This document shows, piece by piece, positions 7,224 through 16,310 of a stretch of DNA of 29,051 nucleotides. Made by a program: the position numbers and the translations under genes. Below the pieces are notes generated by a model. The model ran no database searches, was not told the DNA's origin, and saw only the letters and a list, made by a program, of their open reading frames with translations. Source of the stretch: CAIMZW01 sp037135095 (GTDB lineage Bacteria > Actinomycetota > Actinomycetes > Nanopelagicales > Nanopelagicaceae); the NCBI GenBank assembly GCA_037135095.1, contig JBAXKZ010000017.1, positions 1-29,051 on the forward strand. The letters are read 5' to 3'. Position 1 is the first letter of the stretch; each line of letters starts with the position of its first letter.

Positions 7224-9112
7224 AGCGTCACCACCCAAATCATTGCAATCAGAGCGAGTGCGCCTAGAACCATAATCAACGCATAGCTTCGAACATAGCC
7301 ATTTTGAATCCTGCGAAGTGCCGTTGCGGTGCCGATAAAGATCGCACCAACCAGACGAACCAAACCGTCAATAACATTGGTATCGGTCTTAACTAAGCCA
7401 GCGGTTAGTTTCTGACCTGGGCGCATCAAGACCGCCTCGTTAAAGGAATCTTGGAGCAGGTCCTTACGAGCGAGCTTGGTAAAGATCGTTACGTTTTCGG
7501 GCGCTTCAACGGGAACGTTGCTGCGGTACTTCGTTAGTGCGATACCGACACCGATTACGACGGCTAATAACGCTAAGCCCGAAACCACGATCGGCTTCAT
7601 GAGCTCGGCTCCGCCTTCAACGCCACGAGAGTTAAGAACCGGCGCTAACCAGTTGACCAAAGAGTTTCCAGAGTTAAAGAAGAAGCCAGAGGCGACCGAG
7701 CCGATGGCTAAGATCGCCATCGGTAGCCACATCAATATTGGACTCTCATGTGGATGGGCTTTTTCATCCCAACGCTTCGAGCCGGTGAAGGTCATTACAA
7801 CCAGTCGGGTCATATAGAACGCGGTAATCGCGGCACCAAGAAGTGTGGCGCCGCCGAGGATCCAGCCCTTGGTTCCACCAGCGTTGAAAGCAATTTCAAT
7901 AATCTTGTCTTTTGAGTAGAAACCTGCGAACGGTGGAACACCAATGATCGCCAGGTAACCCAAACCGAAGGTAGCAAAGGTGATCGGCATTAACTTTCCG
8001 ATGCCACCAAAGCGGCGCATATTTACTTCATCATCCATGCCGTGCATTACCGAACCAGCACCCAAGAACATGCCAGCTTTGAAGAATCCGTGAGTGAGTA
8101 GGTGCATGATCGCGATGGCATAACCAACTGGACCAAGCCCGGATGCCAAAATCATGTAACCGATCTGCGACATCGTGGAGGCAGCCAAAGCTTTCTTGAT
8201 GTCATCCTTTGCCGTACCAATTAGAGCACCGAAGAGCAACGTGATGCCACCAACTATTACGACCAATAGGCGGGCAGTAGAGGAGGCATCAAAGATGTAG
8301 TTGGAACGGGTAATCAAATAGACGCCAGCTGTAACCATGGTTGCGGCGTGAATCAAAGCCGAAACTGGAGTTGGACCAGCCATGGCATCGCCAAGCCAAG
8401 ATTGCAATGGGAACTGGGCTGATTTACCAGCCGCGGCCAGCAACAACATTAAGCCGATAGCGGTGACGGCGGCGCCGGAGGCATGTGGCACACCAGCTTT
8501 TACGCCTTCAAATGTAACCGTCCCAAATTGAGCAAAGGCGATCATGATTGCCAATGAAAGACCAACGTCACCAACTCGGTTTGCAACGAAAGCCTTCTTT
8601 GCAGCAGTTGCATAAGTTGGTTTTTGATTCCAGAAACCAATCAGGAGGTACGAGGCTAAACCAACACCTTCCCAACCAACATAAAGATTAAGGTACGAAT
8701 CGCCAAGTACCAATAACAACATGGCGGCGATAAAGAGATTTAGGTAGGCGAAGAAACGACGGCGATCGCGATCGTGTGACATATAGGCAATGGAATAAAT
8801 ATGAATTAACGTTCCCACGCCGGTAATCAAGAGCACGAAACAGATTGAGAGTTGATCTAACAATAACGAAGCATCAACCTGGAAGGTACCAACCGAGATC
8901 CAACTAAAGAGATGTTGAGTGGCTGCGCGAGCAACGCCGGTTCGGCTATGCATCGCCAGGAATTCCATTACGCCGATTCCGAAAGCGGATGCGGAAACTA
9001 GCGTGGCCAGTAGGTGGCCCCACTTATCCGCTTTGCGACCGAGAAGTATCAGTAAAGCTGAACTGATGAGTGGCAGTGCGATTAAATAAACTAAATTCGA
9101 GCTAGTTGTCAT
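7220..9112 (-). CDS. nuoL: NADH-quinone oxidoreductase subunit L
   Basis: 630 residues, the distal antiporter-like subunit of complex I with the long lateral helix. Signatures visible: LYVGWEGVGLASYLLIGFW (key E in the fifth helix region), SALIHAATMVTAGVYLI, GYLAIIGVPPFAGFYSKD, and the lysine in GTAKDDIKKALAASTMSQ. The C-terminal part contains the long amphipathic region and a last helix (LIMVLGALALIAMIWVV) that re-anchors it. The ATG lies two bases after the nuoK stop. Confidence 0.96.
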   Translation of the reverse strand: MTTSSNLVYLIALPLISSALLILLGRKADKWGHLLATLVSASAFGIGVMEFLAMHSRTGVARAATQHLFSWISVGTFQVDASLLLDQLSICFVLLITGVGTLIHIYSIAYMSHDRDRRRFFAYLNLFIAAMLLLVLGDSYLNLYVGWEGVGLASYLLIGFWNQKPTYATAAKKAFVANRVGDVGLSLAIMIAFAQFGTVTFEGVKAGVPHASGAAVTAIGLMLLLAAAGKSAQFPLQSWLGDAMAGPTPVSALIHAATMVTAGVYLITRSNYIFDASSTARLLVVIVGGITLLFGALIGTAKDDIKKALAASTMSQIGYMILASGLGPVGYAIAIMHLLTHGFFKAGMFLGAGSVMHGMDDEVNMRRFGGIGKLMPITFATFGLGYLAIIGVPPFAGFYSKDKIIEIAFNAGGTKGWILGGATLLGAAITAFYMTRLVVMTFTGSKRWDEKAHPHESPILMWLPMAILAIGSVASGFFFNSGNSLVNWLAPVLNSRGVEGGAELMKPIVVSGLALLAVVIGVGIALTKYRSNVPVEAPENVTIFTKLARKDLLQDSFNEAVLMRPGQKLTAGLVKTDTNVIDGLVRLVGAIFIGTATALRRIQNGYVRSYALIMVLGALALIAMIWVVTL

Positions 9113-9114
9113 GA

Positions 9115-9414
9115 TTACCGTTTCAACAAACTGGCATCATCAACAGATGCCGATCGACGGGAGCGATAGATCGTGACGATGATCGCTAGGCCAACAACAA
9201 CTTCGCAGGCCGCCACTACCATCGTAAAGAAGGAAGCGACTTGACCATCTAGGTTTCCATGGATGCGTGAGAAGGTAACGAAAGCTAAGTTCGCGGCATT
9301 TAGCATTAGTTCAATGCACATAAAGACAACGATGGCGTTCCGGCGAACTACAACGCCCACGGCACCGATCGTGAAGAGAAGCGCTGATAGATAGAGGTAA
9401 TTACTGATATCCAT
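9115..9414 (-). CDS. nuoK: NADH-quinone oxidoreductase subunit K
   Basis: 99 residues, three transmembrane helices. The two buried glutamates that carry protons in NuoK are present: E35 (in MCIELMLNAANL) and E71 (in AACEVVVGLAI). The ATG directly abuts the nuoJ stop with no base between (TAAATG), and nuoL follows after two bases. The length and the conserved helices leave no real alternative. Confidence 0.97.
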   Translation of the reverse strand: MDISNYLYLSALLFTIGAVGVVVRRNAIVVFMCIELMLNAANLAFVTFSRIHGNLDGQVASFFTMVVAACEVVVGLAIIVTIYRSRRSASVDDASLLKR

Positions 9415-10197
9415 TTAGTTCTCCTCCTCCTCTTTTGGTTGTAACTCAAAGATGGCGGACTCGATCATGTCGCCACGAGCTTTCAAAACGCTGGAAATAG
9501 AGGTGGGGGCTGGAGTGCCATCTGGCAGGAGTGCTGGAACATCGACCGCATTGTGACGAGCAAAGACGCCAGAACTTGGAAGCCCGGCGGCGCTGGCTAG
9601 CGAGCTGCCACGAAAACGCGCGATCGAAAGATCGCGTTGGCCGGTGCGGGAGCGAACCTTTTGGCTGTGCGCCAAAACCATTGCACCCAGGGCCGCAGTA
9701 ATTAGCAAGGCGGAAATAACTTCAAAGGCCCAGACATATTTGGTAAAGAGTTGTTCGGCAAGTCCTTGGACATTGCCATTGGTATTAGCTGCGACTAACC
9801 CGACGGCAGAACGACCCAGTGATGCCCGACCAATCAACGTAACCATTAAGCCACCCATGCCGATAGCGGCCGCAATTGAAGCTGGGCGTTGCCCTTTGAT
9901 GTTCTCCACTAGGGAATCAGAACTATCTACGCCAACCAACATCAAAATAAATAGGAAGAGCATCATCACTGCGCCGGTATAGACGACGATCTGAACGATT
10001 CCCAAGAAGAGGGCATCTTGTGCAATATAGAAAATTGCGAGCGTGATCATGACCCAGGCCAACAAAAGCGCCGAGTGAACTGCCTTCTTTGCCATCAACA
10101 TTCCAAGAGCGGCGATAACAGCAAGCGGCGCCAAGAACCAGAACAGAACAGCTTCTGGCGTCTTAGTGGCTCCGACGTGCAATGCGAGATTAAGCAT
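9415..10197 (-). CDS. nuoJ: NADH-quinone oxidoreductase subunit J
   Basis: 260 residues. The first 170 contain the five-helix NuoJ core, including the conserved third helix around FLGIVQIVVYTGAVMMLFLF that switches between alpha and pi turns in complex I. The remaining 90 residues are hydrophilic and poorly conserved, ending in a run of glutamates. Such a long tail is usual in actinobacterial NuoJ and absent from the enterobacterial protein. The start overlaps the 3' end of nuoI by eight bases. Confidence 0.95.
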   Translation of the reverse strand: MLNLALHVGATKTPEAVLFWFLAPLAVIAALGMLMAKKAVHSALLLAWVMITLAIFYIAQDALFLGIVQIVVYTGAVMMLFLFILMLVGVDSSDSLVENIKGQRPASIAAAIGMGGLMVTLIGRASLGRSAVGLVAANTNGNVQGLAEQLFTKYVWAFEVISALLITAALGAMVLAHSQKVRSRTGQRDLSIARFRGSSLASAAGLPSSGVFARHNAVDVPALLPDGTPAPTSISSVLKARGDMIESAIFELQPKEEEEN

Positions 10198-10816
10198 GAT
10201 GGGTTGGCTCCTGTGATGGGTGAGAACCAGTTACTTCACCGCGGTAATAGCTACCGTCATCAGACCCGGGGTACATAGGGTGTGGTGGCATCAACATTCC
10301 TTGACGCAGTGGAGCGAGAAGGTCTTCCTTCTCAAAAATTAATTTGCCGCGATCATTATCGGCTAGCTCGTACTCGTTGGTCATGGTTAGCGCTCTAGTT
10401 GGACAAGCCTCAATACATAAGCCGCAAAAAATACATCGGAGATAGTTGATCTGGTAGACCGCGCCATAACGTTCCCCCGGCGAAAATTGCGCGCCTTCAG
10501 TGTTGTTTGCGCCTTCAACTAAAATTGCATCAGCTGGGCAGGCCCAGGCGCAAAGTTCGCAACCAATACATTTCTCGAGCCCATCTTCATGGCGATTGAG
10601 TTGATGGCGGCCATGGAAGCGTGCTTCGGTCGGTGCCTTTACCTCTGGATATTGAACGGTATTTGGCTTCTTGAACATGGCTCGAAGAGTGACCCAGAAA
10701 CCCAAAAGTTGTTTTGCGAAACTTGCGGGTGGCTCATTAGGAATCAAGTTGCTTTCGGCAGCGGCTCGTTCGAGGCCAAATTCACCTGAGGTCGGGACTA
10801 GTGGATTTTCAGCCAT
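10190..10816 (-). CDS. nuoI: NADH-quinone oxidoreductase subunit I (2 x 4Fe-4S)
   Basis: 208 residues, ferredoxin-like subunit that holds clusters N6a and N6b between NuoG and NuoB. Cluster motifs are CIGCELCAWACP (C83, C86, C89, C93) and CIFCGLCIEACP (C128, C131, C134, C138). An N-terminal extension of about 30 residues precedes the membrane-associating helix (FAKQLLGFWVTLRAMF). The ATG overlaps nuoH by eight bases and the stop overlaps nuoJ by eight, two mirror-image short overlaps in the operon. Confidence 0.97.
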   Translation of the reverse strand: MAENPLVPTSGEFGLERAAAESNLIPNEPPASFAKQLLGFWVTLRAMFKKPNTVQYPEVKAPTEARFHGRHQLNRHEDGLEKCIGCELCAWACPADAILVEGANNTEGAQFSPGERYGAVYQINYLRCIFCGLCIEACPTRALTMTNEYELADNDRGKLIFEKEDLLAPLRQGMLMPPHPMYPGSDDGSYYRGEVTGSHPSQEPTHHA

Positions 10817-12035
10817 TTAATTGCTCCGCTCGTGGCGCTGGGATTTCAGGTACTGGGAAGGAGGGCGCCAATTGCTCGCCTAATTCATCTTCTCGCGCCT
10901 TGCGTCGGTTATTGGAATCTAAGAGAGAGCTCGCAGCAATAATCAGAATTACTACACCGAGGGTGAAACCGGCTGTTGCCATTCGGCCAACATTTCGCTG
11001 CGACATTACTCGCAGGGTGGAGACGACCATGATCCAGACGAGGCTGATCGGAATCAAAACCTTCCAACCAAATTGCATGAATTGGTCGTAGCGCATCCGA
11101 GGCAAAGTTCCACGAAGCCAGACGAAGAGGAAGAAAAAGGCAACGACTTTGGCCAAGAACCAGAACATCGTGAACCAACCGCCGAGCCAAGTTTCGGTGA
11201 ATCCAAGACCAGGCAATGCGTGGTAACCGCCCATAAATAAAGTAGTTGCAAGTGAAGAGACGGCAACAATATTTACATATTCGGCCAAGAAGAAGAGTGC
11301 GAATTTCAGTGAGGAATATTCGGTGTGAAAGCCGCCAACAAGTTCGCCTTCGGCTTCAGCTAAATCGAAAGGTGCGCGGTTGGTTTCGCCAACCATCGAT
11401 ATTGCATAGATAACAAAGGATGGGAAGAGAACTACCGAGAACCACCAGTGATTCTGAGCGGCGACAATATCCGAAGTGGACATTGATCCGGCATAGATAA
11501 AGACCGCCACGAGTGAAAGGCCCATAGCAACTTCATATGAAATTACCTGAGCGCTAGAGCGAAGTCCGCCAAGCAATGGGTAAGTAGACCCGGAAGACCA
11601 GCCAGCAAGAACAATGCCATAGACACCTACTGAGGCAACGGCCAAAACATAAAGAACGCCCACTGGAATATCAGTTAATTGCAAGATGGTTTTGTGGCCA
11701 AAGAATTGCACGGTGCCAGTCAGTGGAATAACCGCGAAGGACATGAAGCAAGTTGTTGCGCTAATGATCGGTGCAATAACAAAGACAATCCGGTCAGCGG
11801 TTTTAGGAATTAAATCCTCTTTGAGGGCAAGTTTTACGCCATCAGCAAGAGATTGGAGGAGGCCAAACTTTCCGACTCGGTTCGGGCCTACTCGCATCTG
11901 CATAAAGGCCACTATGCGACGCTCTCCCCATACACAGAGAAGGGTTGCGACCACGCAGATCACAAAAATCAAAAGCCCCTTTACCAAGATGATCCAACCG
12001 GGATCGGTTCCTAGTAGTTGCTGGGTTGCTGTCAT
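10809..12035 (-). CDS. nuoH: NADH-quinone oxidoreductase subunit H
   Basis: 408 residues, the membrane subunit that forms the quinone chamber with NuoB and NuoD. The most conserved loop is intact: VGETNRAPFDLAEAEGELVG (215-234) with the acidic residues of the proton entry path, and HTEYSSLKF just after it. GERRIVAFMQMRVGPNRVG (37-55) is the N-terminal signature. I start it at ATG 12035, which makes an ATGA overlap with nuoG and has GGTGGTG upstream. The open frame reaches back to 12119, but those 28 residues are polar and unlike NuoH. The C-terminal tail is longer than in E. coli, as in other actinobacteria. Confidence 0.96.
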   Translation of the reverse strand: MTATQQLLGTDPGWIILVKGLLIFVICVVATLLCVWGERRIVAFMQMRVGPNRVGKFGLLQSLADGVKLALKEDLIPKTADRIVFVIAPIISATTCFMSFAVIPLTGTVQFFGHKTILQLTDIPVGVLYVLAVASVGVYGIVLAGWSSGSTYPLLGGLRSSAQVISYEVAMGLSLVAVFIYAGSMSTSDIVAAQNHWWFSVVLFPSFVIYAISMVGETNRAPFDLAEAEGELVGGFHTEYSSLKFALFFLAEYVNIVAVSSLATTLFMGGYHALPGLGFTETWLGGWFTMFWFLAKVVAFFFLFVWLRGTLPRMRYDQFMQFGWKVLIPISLVWIMVVSTLRVMSQRNVGRMATAGFTLGVVILIIAASSLLDSNNRRKAREDELGEQLAPSFPVPEIPAPRAEQLNG

Positions 12036-14386
12036 GATTTCACCACCGATACAACTTCGCCGCCAACAATTCCCAGAGTGGAAATTGTTTGGGATCCATC
12101 TGAATTTCGTGCCAGCCATACCGAACCATCCGCCATGGCGGTGATGTGGGCTGGCAAAGTTATCGAACCGCGGGCTGAACTCACAGTTACTAATTCGCCT
12201 TCGGCTACCCCGAGTTCGTCGGCACGGCCTTGGGAAATATTTGCTGTGGCTGGCCGAGCAGTCCCGGCCAAATTGGCTTCACCGGCTTGCAAGGTCCCAA
12301 GATCGAGTAATAAGCGCCAAGAGGAGAGAACTGCTTCGCCCGCAGCAACTTTTGGTGAATTTCCGGCTTTGGTGGGAGTGAATTTTGCTGGCGCCCCATC
12401 CCAGTTGCCTAGCGCTGCAATTTCGCGTGCCGCTGCGGCAACTGATGGGAGATTAATGGGAGCGCCCATTTCATCGGCCAACATTGAAAGAATTCGAAGG
12501 TCGCTACGAGTTAAAGAGTCTTCCAAAGCTTTAGCGAAGGCACGAGGTCGGCCTTCCCAATCCAGGAAGCTGCCTGACTTCTCGGTAATCGCAGCAACTG
12601 GAAGTACAACATCAGCGATTGCAGTTACGGCGCTGTGTGCGATCTCAAAGGAGAGCACATATGTATTTAGTAATTGAGAAAGTGCCTCTGCTGAAATATC
12701 TAGTGGGTCGACGCCAGCTACAACTACGGCATCTAACTCTTTGGCCGCAGCTGCTACCAAGATTTGCGAAGTCGATCTCCCCGCAGTTGTAGGCAAGCTT
12801 TCGACGCCCCATGCGGCGGCAACATCTACCCGAGCTGCCGGATCTGAAACTGGTCGACCGCCTGGAAGAAGATTGGCAATGGCGCCAGATCGCAGTGCAC
12901 CTGGTTCGCCAGCGCGACGAGGAATCCAACCTAATTTTGCCTTGCTCTTTGAAATTAATTCAACAACCGCCGAGAGCGCACCAGCACTCTCGTTAAGGCG
13001 CTCACCAACTAGAACAACCGACTTTTCAGTTAAACCCTCGAGTGCAGATATTGCAGCGGCTTCCGCACCAGCAATAACTGGAATGAAGGTGGCCTTTAAC
13101 TTCTGGCTGCCACGGCTGGCAAAGGCAGCGACCGTCACTACCGGAAGGGAGCGCTTTCTGACCTGCTTGAAAATTCTAAGGAAGACGATTGGTGATTCAT
13201 CTTCAGGTTCAAATCCAAGAAGAACAACTTTGTCCGCCTTATCAATATCAAAATAAGTTGTCTTGGCACTAAGAGCGGCGGTGGCCAGAAAGTTGGCTTC
13301 TTCATCACTGTGGCTTCGAGCGCGGAAATCGATGTCATTGGTCCCAAGAGTTACGCGGGCAAATTTGCTATATGCATAAGCATCTTCAACAGTGGCACGA
13401 CCACCAACAAGGAGGCCAACTCGCTTTCCCTTAAGAGCTAGCGCAGCGGCAGCAAGTGCTTCTGGCCATGAGGCTTCGTGAAGTTCGCCATCGGCGCCGC
13501 GAAGAAGCGGAGTTGTGATTCGCTCTTTGCTGGAGAGATACTTAAAAGCCCAACGACCTTTATCGCAATTCCATTCTTCGTTGACTGAGGCATCTTCACC
13601 AGCAAGGCGACGAAGAGTCTTACCGCGACGGACATCGGTGCGAATTGCGCAACCTGATGCACAATGCTCGCAAGCAGATGGTGTGGAGACTAGATCAAAG
13701 GGACGAGAGCGGAATCGGTACGAAGCTCCGGTGAGGGCGCCGACTGGGCAGATCTGAACGGTATTTCCAGAGTAATACGACTCGAAGGGATCTTTCTCGT
13801 AGATACCCACCTGTTGCAGCGCTCCACGCTCATTTAACGTAATAAAGGGATCGCCGGCAATCTGATCGGAGAAACGAGTACATCGGGCGCAAAGCACACA
13901 ACGTTCGCGGTCGAGAAGAACCTGGGTAGAGATAGCTACGGGTTTTTCGAAGGTTCGCTTCACACCTTCATAGCGCGACTCGCCTCGACCGGTACTCATT
14001 GCCTGATTCTGAAGTGGGCATTCCCCGCCCTTGTCGCATACTGGGCAATCGAGCGGGTGGTTAATAAGCAGCAATTCCATGATGCCCTTTTGGGCTTTTT
14101 CGGCAACGGGTGAAGTTAGTTGCGTCTTTACGATCATATTGTTTTCAACGGGAATGGTGCACGATGCCTGTGGCTTTGGGAATGCTCGGCCGTTGATTTC
14201 GACATCGACCAAACATTGACGACATGCTCCTGCCGGGGCAAGAAGTGGGTGATCACAAAAACGCGGAATTTGAATTCCAAGCTTTTCAGCGGCGCGAATA
14301 ATCAGCGTGCCTTTTGGAACTGTTACTTCAAAGCCGTCGATTACGACGGTGATCATTTCAACTTCAGTTAGCGCCTCGGGTGTCAT
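12032..14386 (-). CDS. nuoG: NADH-quinone oxidoreductase subunit G
   Basis: 784 residues, the large iron-sulfur subunit. Ligand sets in order: 2Fe-2S with C44, C55, C58, C76; N5 with H110, C114, C117, C123; N4 with C163, C166, C169, C213; and a fourth set C239, C242, C246, C274 that matches the extra N7 4Fe-4S cluster. From about residue 225 on, the protein is a molybdopterin-oxidoreductase-like domain, which in complex I has no molybdenum. The start ATG 14386 makes an ATGA overlap with the nuoF stop; an internal ATG at 14356 starts directly at the ferredoxin domain and is possible but would lose the coupling. The second half is less conserved. Confidence 0.96.
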   Translation of the reverse strand: MTPEALTEVEMITVVIDGFEVTVPKGTLIIRAAEKLGIQIPRFCDHPLLAPAGACRQCLVDVEINGRAFPKPQASCTIPVENNMIVKTQLTSPVAEKAQKGIMELLLINHPLDCPVCDKGGECPLQNQAMSTGRGESRYEGVKRTFEKPVAISTQVLLDRERCVLCARCTRFSDQIAGDPFITLNERGALQQVGIYEKDPFESYYSGNTVQICPVGALTGASYRFRSRPFDLVSTPSACEHCASGCAIRTDVRRGKTLRRLAGEDASVNEEWNCDKGRWAFKYLSSKERITTPLLRGADGELHEASWPEALAAAALALKGKRVGLLVGGRATVEDAYAYSKFARVTLGTNDIDFRARSHSDEEANFLATAALSAKTTYFDIDKADKVVLLGFEPEDESPIVFLRIFKQVRKRSLPVVTVAAFASRGSQKLKATFIPVIAGAEAAAISALEGLTEKSVVLVGERLNESAGALSAVVELISKSKAKLGWIPRRAGEPGALRSGAIANLLPGGRPVSDPAARVDVAAAWGVESLPTTAGRSTSQILVAAAAKELDAVVVAGVDPLDISAEALSQLLNTYVLSFEIAHSAVTAIADVVLPVAAITEKSGSFLDWEGRPRAFAKALEDSLTRSDLRILSMLADEMGAPINLPSVAAAAREIAALGNWDGAPAKFTPTKAGNSPKVAAGEAVLSSWRLLLDLGTLQAGEANLAGTARPATANISQGRADELGVAEGELVTVSSARGSITLPAHITAMADGSVWLARNSDGSQTISTLGIVGGEVVSVVKS

Positions 14387-15687
14387 CGGGAACCTGCTGT
14401 CGCAAATAAGGTTGATGCAACTGGATCAAAGGGGCAGCCGCCAGTGTTTAGATGTTGCATATATTCCTCACGGAAGTATTTGAGCGATGAAATAATTGGG
14501 CTAGCAGCGCCATCTGCCAATGCACAGAAGGAGCGGCCCATAATGTTGTCGACTATATCCAGCAACTTATCCAAGTCAGCAGAAGTTCCGATGCCGGCCT
14601 CGAGGTCGCGCAAGATTTGAACTAACCACCAAGTCCCTTCGCGACATGGGGTGCATTTGCCACAAGATTCATGCTTGTAAAACTCGGTCCAGCGAAGTAC
14701 CGCGCGAACGATGCAAGTTGTTTCATCGAAAACCTGTAAGGCTTTGGTGCCAAGCATTGAGCCGGCGGCAGAAACGCCTTCGTAATCCAGCGCTACATCT
14801 AAATGTTCGGCGGTGAAGATTGGGGTTGAGGATCCGCCAGGTGTCCAGAACTTAAGTTGATGTCCAGGGCGTATTCCACCGGCTAGTTCTAGAAGTTCGC
14901 GAAGGGTAATTCCCAAAGGCGCTTCAAATTGTCCTGGGTTTGCGACGTGGCCAGAGAGGGAATAAAGGGTGTAACCCTTGCTCTTTTCGGTGCCCATTGC
15001 CGAAAACCATTCGGCGCCGTGATTGATGATGGAGGGAACAGAGGAAATTGATTCTACGTTGTTAACAACGGTTGGCTTAGCATAAAGACCTGCGATCGCA
15101 GGGAATGGTGGTCGCAGCCGTGGTTGGCCACGGAAGCCTTCGAGTGAATCCAAGAGCGCAGTCTCTTCGCCGCAGATGTAAGCGCCAGCGCCAACGTGAA
15201 GAACCAGTTCAAGATCGTAACCCTTGCCCTGAATATTCTTACCGAGATGACCGGCGGCATATGCCTCGGCGATAGCGGCCTGTAAACGACGAACTACATG
15301 GGTGACTTCGCCGCGAATGTAGATGAAGGCATAGCCAGCTCGGATTGCATAAGAAGCAATGATGATGCCTTCGATTAATACATGTGGGTTGGCCATCAAT
15401 AACGGCATATCTTTACAAGTTCCAGGTTCGGATTCATCGGCATTAACTACTAAATAGTGATCCTTGTTATCGCCCTGTGGGATAAATCCCCACTTCATGC
15501 CCGTTGGAAAGCCCGCACCACCGCGACCTCGAAGTCCAGAATCTTTTACTAATTGAATGACAGCATCTGGTTCCATATCAAGGGCTTTTACAACAGCTCC
15601 GTAACCACCATGACGCTTATAGGCGCCGATAGTGAAAGAGTCCGCCTCGTCCCAATGTGCAGAAAGTACTGGCGTCAGTTTTGTCAT
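14383..15687 (-). CDS. nuoF: NADH-quinone oxidoreductase subunit F (FMN, NADH site)
   Basis: 434 residues, the subunit where NADH gives its hydride to FMN. GRGGAGFPTG (54-63) binds NADH, the region around GAGAYICGEETAL (167-179) binds FMN, and C342, C345, C348 (in CGKCTPCREG) with C388 hold cluster N3. Length and all motifs are standard. ATG 15687 overlaps the nuoE stop by one base (TAATG), and the TGA overlaps the nuoG start, so E, F and G, which form the NADH-oxidising arm, are coupled in translation. Confidence 0.98.
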   Translation of the reverse strand: MTKLTPVLSAHWDEADSFTIGAYKRHGGYGAVVKALDMEPDAVIQLVKDSGLRGRGGAGFPTGMKWGFIPQGDNKDHYLVVNADESEPGTCKDMPLLMANPHVLIEGIIIASYAIRAGYAFIYIRGEVTHVVRRLQAAIAEAYAAGHLGKNIQGKGYDLELVLHVGAGAYICGEETALLDSLEGFRGQPRLRPPFPAIAGLYAKPTVVNNVESISSVPSIINHGAEWFSAMGTEKSKGYTLYSLSGHVANPGQFEAPLGITLRELLELAGGIRPGHQLKFWTPGGSSTPIFTAEHLDVALDYEGVSAAGSMLGTKALQVFDETTCIVRAVLRWTEFYKHESCGKCTPCREGTWWLVQILRDLEAGIGTSADLDKLLDIVDNIMGRSFCALADGAASPIISSLKYFREEYMQHLNTGGCPFDPVASTLFATAGSR

Positions 15688-16310
15688 TAATTCCCCCGCG
15701 AAATCTTGAGACCGAGCTTTGATGGCTCACCAGCAGAAACACCTTCACCAGCAAGACCGTCAGATAATCCAGCAAGAACAGCGGAATTTTCCTTCCAGGT
15801 GCGAAGCGTCTTTGGACCACGAGTTGGAGCTGGCGGATTTCCATTGCGGGCGCCATCAACCAGAGTCTTTACGCTTTCAATGGTTTGGTTGTCGTAGAAC
15901 TCCCAGTTGACCATAACAACCGGCGCATAGTCGCAGGCGGCGTTACATTCAATATGCTCTAGCGATACTTTGCCGTCGGCAGTAACGCCATCGTTTTCAA
16001 TTCCCAGGTGCTCCTTAACGGCGGCGAAGATTGCGTCGCCACCCATAACGGCACAAAGGGTGTTAGTACAGACTCCGACGTGATATTCACCGACTGGCTC
16101 TGGTTTGTATTGCGTGTAAAAGGTAGAGACTGCGGTTACTTCGGCAGTTGCAAGTGTCAACTTCTCCGCGATGATTTCAATACCAGTGGATGTGACATAG
16201 CCATCGATTGATTGCACATAGTGCAACAACGGCATGATCGCCGATCTGGATTTTGGATAACGGGCAATTATGGAATCCATAGTTGCTAGTTGCTCAGTCG
16301 TGAATGCCAT
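15687..16310 (-). CDS. nuoE: NADH-quinone oxidoreductase subunit E (2Fe-2S)
   Basis: 207 residues. A helical N-terminus is followed by a thioredoxin-like ferredoxin domain with the N1a cluster ligands C81, C86, C122 and C126 (CTNTLC and CNAAC). The last 50 residues (after about 155) are a poorly conserved tail rich in Gly, Pro and Ser that goes beyond the E. coli protein and is typical of actinobacterial NuoE. The start is ATG 16310, overlapping the nuoD stop by one base. Confidence 0.97.
   Translation of the reverse strand: MAFTTEQLATMDSIIARYPKSRSAIMPLLHYVQSIDGYVTSTGIEIIAEKLTLATAEVTAVSTFYTQYKPEPVGEYHVGVCTNTLCAVMGGDAIFAAVKEHLGIENDGVTADGKVSLEHIECNAACDYAPVVMVNWEFYDNQTIESVKTLVDGARNGNPPAPTRGPKTLRTWKENSAVLAGLSDGLAGEGVSAGEPSKLGLKISRGN

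Noticed and set aside
7476..7817. Plus-strand frame of 113 codons inside nuoL, and a similar one at 9644-9982 inside nuoJ
   Set aside because: Both are antisense to well-conserved nuo genes and have no start signal or family features.
11686..12144. Plus-strand open frame of 152 codons over nuoH
   Set aside because: Antisense to the conserved nuoH core; low-complexity basic sequence with no recognisable fold.
12018..13256. Plus-strand open frames of 219 and 171 codons at 12018-12677 and 12741-13256
   Set aside because: They lie antisense to nuoG, which has all its cluster motifs. The translations are Ala/Ser/Pro/Arg-rich without domain signatures, as expected of a shadow frame.
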